Shown one piece after another: positions 1 through 6,396 of a stretch of DNA of 10,089 bases. This DNA comes from JAGVPT01 sp964384415. GTDB lineage: Bacteria > Bacteroidota > Ignavibacteria > UBA10030 > UBA8401. The notes under the pieces were generated by a model. That model searched no databases. It saw only the letters and a program-made list of their open reading frames with translations, and was not told the DNA's origin. The translations under genes and the position numbers were made by a program. The stretch spans positions 1 to 10,089 of the forward strand of contig CAYLMV010000124.1 of NCBI GenBank assembly GCA_964384415.1. The letters run 5' to 3'. Positions within the stretch are counted from its first letter, which is position 1, and each line of letters starts with the position of its first letter.

Positions 1-4
1 AAGG

Positions 5-1180
5 TTAGTCCATGATCTTCCGCAGAAACGCCGGCTTGTCGGTTTCGTCGCGGTCGCTCATCGGCTGTGCAAAACGCGACTCGGTAGCCTGCATTGTTTG
101 TGTCGGAAGCTGAAAGCCTTTGCGGATGTACGCCGGCTCATCCATTTTCTTGAGATCCTGAACGCCGGTTGGAATATGATCGAGCACGCGAACATTTTTC
201 GCCGGGCGGGCTGTCGTCGAAGCTTTTCGGTTGAACCCTGTTGCAATGACGGTGACCATCAGTTCCTCCGTCATGGATTCATCGATCACAGCTCCGAGAA
301 TAACATTCGCATCGTCTCCGGCTGCTTCATGAATGATGCTTGTCGCTTCGTCAACTTCAACCAGAGAAAGGTTCTTCCCTCCGGTGATATTGACCAGAAC
401 GCCTTGCGCGCCGGAAATTGACACTCCTTCGAGAAGCGGGCTGGAGATCGCAGCATTTGCCGCCTCTGTAGCGCGGTTCTCGCCGGTTGCGACGCCCGAT
501 CCCATCAACGCATCTCCCATCTCTCTCATGATCGTGCGGACGTCCGCGAAATCGAGATTGATCAATCCGGGAACGGTGATGAGCTCCGAGATTCCGCGCG
601 TCGCATTGTGCAGCACTCGGTTGCAGATTTCGAATGCTTCTTCAAGCGGCGTGGTCTTCTCAACAATCGAGAGGAGCTTCTGGTTCGGAATAACGATGAG
701 CGTGTCGACCTGTTTCTTCAATTCCTCGAGGCCGTATTCCGCCTGCATCAGCCGTTTCTTTCCTTCGCAGTTGAACGGTTTCGTCACGATACCCACGACA
801 AGTGCGCCGAGACTTTTTGCGACATTCGCAACAACGGGACCGGCGCCGGTCCCCGTGCCGCCTCCCATGCCTGCGGTGATAAAAACCATGTCGCTGCCGG
901 CAAGGGCGCGGGCGATCTCCTCGCGGTCTTCCTCTGCCGCCCGATGGCCGATGTTCGGATCCGCGCCCGCTCCGAGACCGCGGGTGAGATTCTTCCCGAT
1001 TTGAATCTTGTTCGGGGCATTGGTCCGCTCGAGGGCCTGCGTATCCGTGTTGATACAGAAAAAGTCTACTCCGCTAAGCCCTTTGTCGATCATGCTGACG
1101 ATCGCGTTGCTCCCGCCGCCGCCAACTCCCACTACGCGGATCTTTGCACCGCCGTCCCTGGGGTTGTCAAGTTCTATCAT
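5..1180 (-). CDS. ftsZ: Cell division protein FtsZ
   Basis: FtsZ is the tubulin-like GTPase that polymerises into the cytokinetic ring on the inner face of the membrane. The 391-residue protein has the N-terminal nucleotide-binding segment (VGVGGGGSNA, about residues 17-26), the tubulin signature GGGTGTGAGP (106-115), and the T7 synergy-loop residues NLDFADV (208-214) that complete the GTPase site of the neighbouring subunit. The globular core ends near residue 318. It is followed by a short linker and a C-terminal conserved peptide, DKPAFLRK (381-388), the usual docking site for FtsA and other partners. A second similar motif, DEPAYIRKG, lies at 347-355. The ATG start is supported by a strong AAAGGAG upstream. 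The gene ends 5 bp from the window edge. It follows ftsA after a 151-nt gap, the largest in the cluster, consistent with some separate control. Identification is near certain. Confidence 0.99.
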   Translation of the reverse strand: MIELDNPRDGGAKIRVVGVGGGGSNAIVSMIDKGLSGVDFFCINTDTQALERTNAPNKIQIGKNLTRGLGAGADPNIGHRAAEEDREEIARALAGSDMVFITAGMGGGTGTGAGPVVANVAKSLGALVVGIVTKPFNCEGKKRLMQAEYGLEELKKQVDTLIVIPNQKLLSIVEKTTPLEEAFEICNRVLHNATRGISELITVPGLINLDFADVRTIMREMGDALMGSGVATGENRATEAANAAISSPLLEGVSISGAQGVLVNITGGKNLSLVEVDEATSIIHEAAGDDANVILGAVIDESMTEELMVTVIATGFNRKASTTARPAKNVRVLDHIPTGVQDLKKMDEPAYIRKGFQLPTQTMQATESRFAQPMSDRDETDKPAFLRKIMD

Positions 1181-1185
1181 TGCTA

Positions 1186-1192
1186 CTCCTTT
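1186..1192 (-). promoter_or_regulatory. Ribosome binding site of ftsZ
   Basis: AAAGGAG on the minus strand, five bases upstream of the ATG at 1180. It is one of the best Shine-Dalgarno matches in the window and fixes the ftsZ start. Confidence 0.85.
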
Positions 1193-1220
1193 ATGGTTGG
1201 TGAGTGAGTTGTGTGTGATA

Positions 1221-1249
1221 TCAATAATTTTGGATTTTCGTTTTCACAA
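1221..1249 (-). promoter_or_regulatory. Weak candidate promoter for ftsZ
   Basis: On the minus strand a TTGTGA (1244-1249) and a TATTGA (1221-1226) are separated by 17 bp in an AT-rich stretch of the ftsA-ftsZ gap. This resembles a sigma-70 layout, but the -10 box matches the consensus at only three positions. A start near 1214 would leave a leader of about 33 nt before ftsZ. An extra ftsZ promoter is common in other bacteria. If the organism belongs to the Bacteroidota side, its -33/-7 consensus differs and this match would mean little. Confidence 0.22.
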
Positions 1250-1257
1250 GGCTGTAT

Positions 1258-1329
1258 CAGTTATCAGTAAACAGTAATCAGTAATCAACTCTATGCTTGT
1301 GTTTACTGTTTACTGATTACTGATAACTG
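1258..1329. repeat. Inverted array of CAGTNAT-type heptamers, ftsA-ftsZ gap
   Basis: The plus strand holds four consecutive 7-bp units from 1258 (CAGTTAT, CAGTAAA, then CAGTAAT twice) plus CA. After a 12-nt loop (1288-1299) the same kind of array returns in inverted orientation (1300-1329). The two arms are 30 bp each and pair with only three mismatches, spaced seven bases apart (1271/1316, 1278/1309, 1285/1302); the outer 13 bp pair perfectly. In the sense direction the array begins two bases after the ftsA stop codon. It could form a long AT-rich hairpin in the mRNA or a cruciform in DNA. No T-run follows on the minus strand, so a classical intrinsic terminator is not supported. Confidence 0.9.
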
Positions 1330-1331
1330 TA

Positions 1332-2570
1332 TCAAAGTTCGTCAAACCATCCCTTCATCCTTTTGAATATTGTCGGAAACTTTCCATCCATCTTCGTCTT
1401 TGTAATGTCCTCAATGTTCGGGCGCTGGCGGTGTTTGATCGCGTGATACACCAGCCCGACTCCGGTCGCGTACATCGGATTTTCAATTTCTCGTACCAGG
1501 CCTCCGCGGAATCCCTGCGGAATCCCGATCTTCACCGGCATTCCCAAGACCTCGCGCGCCAAATCGGCGGTGCCTTTGATGAGCGATCCGCCTCCCGTCA
1601 GGACGACTCCTGCCGAAAGATGCTTCTGATAGCCGGAGCGTTTGATTTCCATTGCCGCAATTTCCAGGATCTCCTCCATGCGCGGTTGGATGATCTGGCA
1701 GAGAAGCCGCTTGTCGATGTCCAGCGGCGGACGGCCGCCGATGCCGGGAACGGTAATGGGCTCATTGTCCATAATGGAGGGCAAGTGTGCATGGCCGTGA
1801 GTGATTTTCAATTGTTCCGCCTGGTCCGATAGAATTCCTAAACCGCGCCGGATATCGTCGGTAACTTTCTTTCCGGCGATGCCGATCACGGCGGTGTGGC
1901 GAATCGTTCTGTCTTCGAATACAGCAAGGTCCGTCGTGCCGCCGCCGATATCCACAAGCGCAACGCCGACTTCTTTTTCTTCTTTGTCCAACACAGCGTC
2001 ACTCGACGCGATAGGTTCGAGCACGATGTCACTCACAGAAACGCCCGCACGCTGCACACATTTGAGAATGTTCTGCGCCGCAGAGACAAGTCCCGTAATG
2101 ATGTGAACGTTTGCCTCCATCCGAACTCCGGACATACCGACGGGATCGAACACGCCGTCCTGGCCGTCCACGATAAACTCCTGCGGGATTACATGAATGA
2201 TTTTTCTGTCGGACGGCAGCGCTACTTTTTTTGTGTCTTCGATAAGGCGGTCGACGTCCGCCTGGGTAATTTCCTGCTCCGGACCGCTGATGGCGATGAC
2301 ACCGCGGCTCTGAAAACTCTGCACGTGGTCCCCGGCGATACCCGCCACGACGGTTTGTATTTTTGCCCCCGATTGAAGCTCGGCCTCACGAATGGCTGCC
2401 TGGATGGAGGCGATAGTTTTCTCAATGTGCGTGATAACGCCGCGGGTCAGTCCTTCGGATTTGGCTTTTCCAATGCCCAGGATGTTCACTTCGCCGTTTT
2501 CACTCAGCGACGCGACGATGGCGCATACTTTTGTCGTCCCGATGTCCAGGCCTACATAGATATTTTCCAT
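1332..2570 (-). CDS. ftsA: Cell division protein FtsA
   Basis: FtsA is the actin-like ATPase that anchors FtsZ filaments to the membrane and recruits later divisome proteins. The 412-residue protein shows the phosphate-1 motif GLDIGTTKV (7-15), the phosphate-2 motif DIGGGTTDLA (207-216) and the adenosine motif VVLTGGGSLIKG (322-333). The SHS2/1C subdomain falls in between, around residues 85-165. The C-terminus FPTIFKRMKGWF (398-409) has the basic and aromatic pattern of the amphipathic membrane-targeting helix of FtsA, after a short linker. Length is normal for the family. The ATG start is preceded by AGGAAG. The gene lies 34 nt after ftsQ and upstream of ftsZ, the classical ftsQAZ order. 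The presence of actin motifs plus the targeting helix and neighbours separates it from MreB and DnaK relatives. Confidence 0.98.
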   Translation of the reverse strand: MENIYVGLDIGTTKVCAIVASLSENGEVNILGIGKAKSEGLTRGVITHIEKTIASIQAAIREAELQSGAKIQTVVAGIAGDHVQSFQSRGVIAISGPEQEITQADVDRLIEDTKKVALPSDRKIIHVIPQEFIVDGQDGVFDPVGMSGVRMEANVHIITGLVSAAQNILKCVQRAGVSVSDIVLEPIASSDAVLDKEEKEVGVALVDIGGGTTDLAVFEDRTIRHTAVIGIAGKKVTDDIRRGLGILSDQAEQLKITHGHAHLPSIMDNEPITVPGIGGRPPLDIDKRLLCQIIQPRMEEILEIAAMEIKRSGYQKHLSAGVVLTGGGSLIKGTADLAREVLGMPVKIGIPQGFRGGLVREIENPMYATGVGLVYHAIKHRQRPNIEDITKTKMDGKFPTIFKRMKGWFDEL

Positions 2571-2574
2571 ACTG

Positions 2575-2580
2575 CTTCCT
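2575..2580 (-). promoter_or_regulatory. Ribosome binding site of ftsA
   Basis: AGGAAG on the minus strand, four bases before the ATG at 2570. A 12-bp palindrome (TTCTTCGAAGAA, 2583-2594) sits just upstream in the ftsQ-ftsA gap. It is short and no role can be assigned. Confidence 0.7.
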
Positions 2581-2604
2581 TATTCTTCGAAGAAGCCCTT
2601 CGTC

Positions 2605-3417
2605 TTACGAGGACTTTTTCACTGTTTGTGGATCGACGGACCGGGAAGAGACAACCACCTGGTCATCGAATCGAACGTCGATGTACCGAATACCCTGAGC
2701 GTCCCCTTCTGTAATAAACTTCTTCCAGAACGCATCAAGTTTGACCATTTTCTTCACTGCATCGCCGCGGCCGAAAAGAATCGGAACTCCCGTGTCCGCA
2801 GAGTAGAGCACCATGTCATGCCCCGTGTGAATCCTCACCTCGGAGATCATGTGAAACAGTTCGTTGCTTACTTTTTGAGCCGCCGCAAGAACTTCGATGG
2901 CTCCTAACACGTCGGGTTGCGGTGCGCGCTGGCCGACCGCGACTGCCCCGAGTGAATCAACGCCGCTGATGATCGGCAAATCAAACATCGACTGCGAAGA
3001 TGAATGAGGCATCACGTATCCTTCATCGTCAACGGAGAGCATTTCGCCTCCGCCGGAACCCAGGAGCAGGGCAATCGGCGTCCGCTCAACAACGGCAATC
3101 ATGATCACGCCGGGCGCATCGCGAGTGACGGCGACGTTTTTCACAAAATGATTTTTTTCGATGTTGGATTGGATCCCGCTCAAATCGACATCATACATTT
3201 TCGTCCTCAACGAAATCTGCGAGAGTTTCACGATTTCATCCTTTGTGAGGATACGCTCGCCTTCAACAATAATCCCGCTGACTGTCAGGTGGTCTTTCCA
3301 TTGCATCGTCCCCAGCCAGAGAATCACGGCAACAAGCGAGAGACAAGAGAACGCCAGGTAGACTCTCTTTCCGTGGTGGCGCTCTGCGTGCCGCTCAACA
3401 TTCTCGTTTTCATTCAT
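2605..3417 (-). CDS. ftsQ: Cell division protein FtsQ (DivIB family)
   Basis: FtsQ is a bitopic membrane protein that links early and late divisome proteins through FtsB/FtsL. The 270-residue protein has a charged, His- and Glu-rich cytoplasmic N-terminus (1-18), one membrane segment (about 19-38, VYLAFSCLSLVAVILW) and an extracytoplasmic POTRA-like domain beginning at LTVSGIIVEGERILTKDEI (about 44-62) and ending near VVERTPIALLL (about 109-119). The FtsQ/beta domain follows to the C-terminus. FtsQ diverges strongly between phyla, so the call rests on topology, the POTRA pattern and position between murB and ftsA. The ATG overlaps the murB stop codon (ATGA) and has a strong GGAGGT, so translation is probably coupled to murB. 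Confidence 0.93.
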   Translation of the reverse strand: MNENENVERHAERHHGKRVYLAFSCLSLVAVILWLGTMQWKDHLTVSGIIVEGERILTKDEIVKLSQISLRTKMYDVDLSGIQSNIEKNHFVKNVAVTRDAPGVIMIAVVERTPIALLLGSGGGEMLSVDDEGYVMPHSSSQSMFDLPIISGVDSLGAVAVGQRAPQPDVLGAIEVLAAAQKVSNELFHMISEVRIHTGHDMVLYSADTGVPILFGRGDAVKKMVKLDAFWKKFITEGDAQGIRYIDVRFDDQVVVSSRSVDPQTVKKSS

Positions 3418-4334
3418 GAGGCCACCTCCGCAAGAACATCCTCCTGAAATCCGACTAGTTTCACTTCAAGTTCTAATTTGATGCCGCTCTGTTCCAGCAC
3501 TTTTTTCCGCGCAAGTTTGACCAATCCTAGAACATCGTTCGCCGTCGCATGGCCATGGTTCACAATAAAATTGCCGTGCCTCTCTGATATCTCCGCACCC
3601 CCGATCCTGGTTCCCTTCAATCCAGCCTGTTCGACTAACTTCGCCGCGTGCGTCCCCTCGGGGTTCTTGAACATGCTCCCCGAATTCGGCAGGTTGAGCG
3701 GCTGCGTCTGATTTCGTTTCAACAAAAGCTCTCTCCGCCGCTTCAGCAATTCAGCCAGCTTTCCCTCCGGCAGGAGAAACGAGGCGTTGAGCACCACGTC
3801 CCGCGCAAAGCCCGACTTGCGGTACGAGAAACCGCCGTCGGCTTTTTTGACTTTTTGGATTGTATCGTCGCGGTATATTTCCACCTCAACGAGAAAATTG
3901 GAGATTTCGCCGCCGTATGCGCCGGCATTCATGATCACTGCTCCGCCGATCGTCCCCGGTATTCCTGCGAGCATCTCAACTCCGGACTTCTCGTGCTGTA
4001 TGCAAAAATCGACAAACTTGCTGAGCCGAACGCCCGAATCTGCAACGACCATTTCGCGATCCAGACAGACGTTTCCCATTCCTACTTCCAGGTTAATCGC
4101 TGCGCCCCGAAATCCGTCGTCGCTGATCAAAAGATTGGATCCCTTTCCGATCACCATGAACTTGTAATCAAATTTTTTAAAGAAGCGGACAACTTCGATC
4201 AGGTCAAATTTGTCGACTGGCTCCAGGTAGAAATCCGCCGGACCTCCAATCCGAAACGATGTATATTTGGAAAGGGGTTCGCCCACCGCGACGTGACCGC
4301 GGAATACCTTTCGTATGTCTTCGAGTGACACCAT
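3414..4334 (-). CDS. murB: UDP-N-acetylenolpyruvoylglucosamine reductase MurB (type II)
   Basis: MurB is the cytosolic FAD enzyme that reduces UDP-GlcNAc-enolpyruvate to UDP-MurNAc with NADPH. The 306-residue protein has the FAD-binding segments TSFRIGGPAD (25-34), GKGSNLLISDDGF (63-75) and GIPGTIGGAVIMNAGAYGGE (124-143). Catalytic positions are visible: YRKS (171-174), the proton-donor serine in NSGSMFKNP (217-225), and the C-terminal glutamate in LELEVKLVG (287-295). The short form without the extra Tyr-loop domain matches type II MurB, as in Bacillus and Staphylococcus, rather than the longer E. coli form. The ATG gives the usual N-terminus, but no Shine-Dalgarno is seen: a heptamer array ends about ten bases upstream. 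It overlaps ftsQ by 4 nt. Confidence 0.98.
   Translation of the reverse strand: MVSLEDIRKVFRGHVAVGEPLSKYTSFRIGGPADFYLEPVDKFDLIEVVRFFKKFDYKFMVIGKGSNLLISDDGFRGAAINLEVGMGNVCLDREMVVADSGVRLSKFVDFCIQHEKSGVEMLAGIPGTIGGAVIMNAGAYGGEISNFLVEVEIYRDDTIQKVKKADGGFSYRKSGFARDVVLNASFLLPEGKLAELLKRRRELLLKRNQTQPLNLPNSGSMFKNPEGTHAAKLVEQAGLKGTRIGGAEISERHGNFIVNHGHATANDVLGLVKLARKKVLEQSGIKLELEVKLVGFQEDVLAEVAS
3424..3429 (-). promoter_or_regulatory. Ribosome binding site of ftsQ inside the murB 3' end
   Basis: GGAGGT on the minus strand, six bases before the ftsQ ATG at 3417 and within the last murB codons. It confirms the overlapping ATGA start. Confidence 0.85.
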
Positions 4335-4346
4335 TGTGTCAAGTAT

Positions 4347-4412
4347 GAATTAAGAATTATGAATTATGAACGTTGGCGTTAAGTGTTCTCCTATTTTCAC
4401 AATTCTTAATTC
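4347..4412. repeat. Inverted array of GAATTAW heptamers, murC-murB gap
   Basis: On the plus strand three 7-bp units (GAATTAA once, GAATTAT twice, then GAA) occupy 4347-4370. The inverted counterpart lies at 4396-4412: 17-bp arms pair with one mismatch, and the outer 12 bp (4347-4358 with 4401-4412) pair perfectly. The right arm overlaps the end of murC: the stop codon (4406-4408) and the final Lys-Asn codons lie within it. The left arm is about ten bases upstream of the murB start. Unit sequence is different from the CAGTNAT arrays, but period and inverted layout are the same. Confidence 0.85.
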
Positions 4413-5791
4413 TTCCTTCCTAATTGCTTCAAGAACTCTTCTCCGTACTTCCAGATGTCTCCCGCGCCCATGGTGATGACGATATCGCCGGGGCGGGTAA
4501 TTTTTTTCAAATACTCGGGAATCTGCTTTTTATCCTGAATATAGTGCACGTCTTTGTGGCCGAACTGTTTCGCGGCGTTCGTGATAAGTTCGCCGGTGAC
4601 GCCCTGGATCGGCTCTTCGCGCGCAGGATAAACATCGGTCACAATAAGGACGTCCGCGAGCAAAAATGCCTTGCCAAATTCTTCGTAGAAATCACGCGTC
4701 CTTGAGTAAAGATGGGGCTGGAAAACGCAGACAACTCTCCTTCGCCATCCCGATTTCACGCCGGACAATGTTGCTTTCGACTCTGTTGGATGATGAGCGT
4801 AGTCGTCGTAGACCGAAATTCCGCCGACTTCTCCCTTTTTCTCCCAGCGGCGGTACACTCCCGTGAATTTCTCGATACCGGCCTTCACTTTCGAAAAAGG
4901 AATCCCAAGCTGCAGACCCACCGCAATGGCAGCGAGGGCATTCTGGACGTTATGTTTGCCCGGAATCTGGAGTACCACCTGACCGAGGTCTTCGGAGTTT
5001 CGGACGACGTTGAACGTACTCCTGTTTTCTTTGTGAACGATGTCGATCGCTTGAATGTCCGCCTGCGGCGTCAGGCCGTATGTCATCAGCTTCTTCTTGC
5101 TGAGGTGGGGCATGATATCCTGCAAGGCCGGCTCATCAAGGCACAGAACGATGAATCCGTAGAAGGGCACTTTCGTCGCAAATTGAATGAACGCCGATTT
5201 GATATCCTCGAGATCGCGGTAGCAATCGAGGTGGTCTGTTTCAAGCGTCGTCAGCACCGCGATTGTCGGCGTGATCGAAAGAAACGATCGGTCAAACTCG
5301 TCCGCCTCGACGACGATGAAATCACCTTTGCCGAGACGCGCGTTCGTCCCGCCGAGTCCGCTGAGCTTCCCGCCGACAATGACCGTCGGATCAAAACCGC
5401 CTTCCATCAGAACCAGGCTTACCATAGACGTCGTGGTCGTCTTTCCGTGCGTCCCCGCGATCCCGATCCCGTATTTGAGGCGCATCACTTCGGCCAGCAT
5501 CTCGGCGCGACGCACGGTCGGAATTTTTCGCCGCTGGGCTTCGATTACCTCAGGATTCTCTGCCACCACGGCCGATGAATACACAAGCGTGTCGACATCA
5601 TCCGCAACGTTCTCTGCTTTGTGCCCTTCATAAATGACCGCACCGAGCGATTGAAGTCGTTCCGTCACTTCACTGAGCGCTTTGTCGGACCCGCTCACCG
5701 TGAAGCCCTGATCCATCAGCACTTCAGCGATGCCGCTCATCCCAATTCCGCCGATTCCAACAAAATGAATTTTCTTGATTGAACTGAACAT
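4406..5791 (-). CDS. murC: UDP-N-acetylmuramate--L-alanine ligase MurC
   Basis: MurC is a cytosolic ATP-dependent Mur ligase that adds the first residue, normally L-alanine, to UDP-MurNAc. The 461-residue protein has the N-terminal Rossmann motif GIGGIGMSG (12-20) for the UDP substrate, the P-loop GTHGKTTTT (113-121), VEADEFDRSF (161-170), and LETDHLDCY (183-191) carrying the central-domain His. GKHNVQNALAA (278-288), DDYAHHPTE (329-337) and HLYSRTRDF (360-368) are typical of MurC and mark the linker and C-terminal domains. Length is normal. The ATG is directly preceded by A-rich heptamers with no Shine-Dalgarno, yet the N-terminus fits the family, so the start is likely right. The last codons and stop lie in an inverted repeat. 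Confidence 0.99.
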   Translation of the reverse strand: MFSSIKKIHFVGIGGIGMSGIAEVLMDQGFTVSGSDKALSEVTERLQSLGAVIYEGHKAENVADDVDTLVYSSAVVAENPEVIEAQRRKIPTVRRAEMLAEVMRLKYGIGIAGTHGKTTTTSMVSLVLMEGGFDPTVIVGGKLSGLGGTNARLGKGDFIVVEADEFDRSFLSITPTIAVLTTLETDHLDCYRDLEDIKSAFIQFATKVPFYGFIVLCLDEPALQDIMPHLSKKKLMTYGLTPQADIQAIDIVHKENRSTFNVVRNSEDLGQVVLQIPGKHNVQNALAAIAVGLQLGIPFSKVKAGIEKFTGVYRRWEKKGEVGGISVYDDYAHHPTESKATLSGVKSGWRRRVVCVFQPHLYSRTRDFYEEFGKAFLLADVLIVTDVYPAREEPIQGVTGELITNAAKQFGHKDVHYIQDKKQIPEYLKKITRPGDIVITMGAGDIWKYGEEFLKQLGRKN

Positions 5792-5795
5792 TTTT

Positions 5796-5830
5796 GAGTT
5801 CTACGTCTTACGTTTTGAGTTCTACGTTTT
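5796..5830 (-). repeat. Heptamer array AAAACGT/AGAACTC upstream of murC
   Basis: Read on the minus strand, five consecutive 7-bp units run from 5830 to 5796: AAAACGT, AGAACTC, AAAACGT, AAGACGT and AGAACTC. The 14-bp pair AGAACTC plus an AAAACGT-type unit recurs. Four A residues and then the murC ATG follow at once, so the array forms the murC 5' leader. There is no Shine-Dalgarno between array and start. Confidence 0.8.
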
Positions 5831-5847
5831 GCATTCTGTCTTGCCCC

Positions 5848-5896
5848 TCCAATGAACAGTGTTGATTGTTCATTGATCACTGATTACTGATCACTG
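5848..5896 (-). repeat. Heptamer array with CA-starting units at the 3' end of the small membrane protein gene
   Basis: Read on the minus strand, seven consecutive 7-bp blocks from 5896 down to 5848 all begin with CA. The first three are CAGTGAT, CAGTAAT and CAGTGAT, the same family as the array in the ftsA-ftsZ gap. Later blocks degenerate (CAATGAA, CAATCAA, CACTGTT, CATTGGA). The first two blocks encode the last residues Ser-Asp-Gln and the TAA stop of the upstream gene. A 9-bp inverted repeat (5850-5858 with 5867-5875, loop of 8) lies inside the array. Confidence 0.8.
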
Positions 5897-6396
5897 TCTA
5901 ACTGTCGTCGTCTCCCCACCCGGAACTTTCTTCGCTCTCCCTTCGGCACTTGCGTGGCTACGCGTTCCATCTCCTCAATAAGTTCTTTTTCCCGTTCGTA
6001 TCTCCCAACCCGTATCCGGTAGAGCCGCCGGCGCCCCTTCACCTTAAGAACGATGACCTGAAATCTGCCTGCTGTCTGAACCGCTTTTTCGCGTCCGATG
6101 TGAAGCCACTCGATGTTCGCGAAAGGGATTTCCCTTCTCGCAAATTTGTGCTGAAAGACGATTGCGTGGTTCTCAATTATCAGTTTGCGGTCGCGGATCC
6201 GGTTCAATAACAGCGTCAGGAATGCCACCGCCACGAAGAATCCGATGATATAAAGAATCGGATCTCTGAAGACAAACGTGAATTCGTTCTCGATAAAGCT
6301 TCCTTTGACTCCGGCATAGAGAAGAAGCGTGACGAGGTACATCAGCGCCTGTTGATAGTAGAAATCGAGTTTGTATTTGAATTCTTTCGGCTGCAT
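5884..6396 (-). CDS. Uncharacterised two-TM membrane protein with possible bacterial PH-like domain
   Basis: I do not recognise a named family. The 170-residue protein has a short charged N-terminus, two hydrophobic segments (about 14-31 and 46-64) and then a soluble, probably cytoplasmic domain. Residues about 70-145 have alternating beta-type hydrophobicity: RKLIIENHAIVFQHKF, then REIPFANIEWLHI, then FQVIVLKVKGRRRLYRIRV. A helix with REKELIEEMERVA closes the domain. This order, hydrophobic hairpin then a strand-rich 'turn-IPF-xxI' domain then a helix, is like bacterial PH (DUF304/bPH2) membrane proteins; that is inference. The tail (152-165) is strongly basic. Its ATG overlaps the murG stop by 1 nt (TGATG), so it is likely translated by coupling with murG, pointing to a role at the membrane near lipid II synthesis or division. 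The last three codons and stop derive from a heptamer repeat. Confidence 0.8.
   Translation of the reverse strand: MQPKEFKYKLDFYYQQALMYLVTLLLYAGVKGSFIENEFTFVFRDPILYIIGFFVAVAFLTLLLNRIRDRKLIIENHAIVFQHKFARREIPFANIEWLHIGREKAVQTAGRFQVIVLKVKGRRRLYRIRVGRYEREKELIEEMERVATQVPKGERRKFRVGRRRQLDSDQ

Noticed and set aside
333..1004. A 223-codon open frame on the plus strand opposite ftsZ
   Set aside because: Shadow of ftsZ; low-complexity Ser/Pro/Ala-rich translation and no motif.
1258..1329. Heptamer arrays considered as a CRISPR array or an IS remnant
   Set aside because: There are no spacers between units, no long repeats, no target-site duplication and no transposase fragment nearby.
1896..2714. A 272-codon open frame on the plus strand opposite ftsA and the ftsQ end
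   Set aside because: It crosses two well-supported minus-strand genes, has no domain pattern and no support for its start.
4337..4342. A perfect TTGACA on the minus strand just before the murB start
   Set aside because: The matching -10 position would fall inside murB and reads GACATA, a poor match; such a promoter could not drive the full murB gene.
4712..5578. A 288-codon open frame on the plus strand opposite murC
   Set aside because: It lies wholly within murC, which has all Mur ligase motifs. The antisense product is Arg/His/Asp-rich without recognisable domains, typical of a shadow frame.
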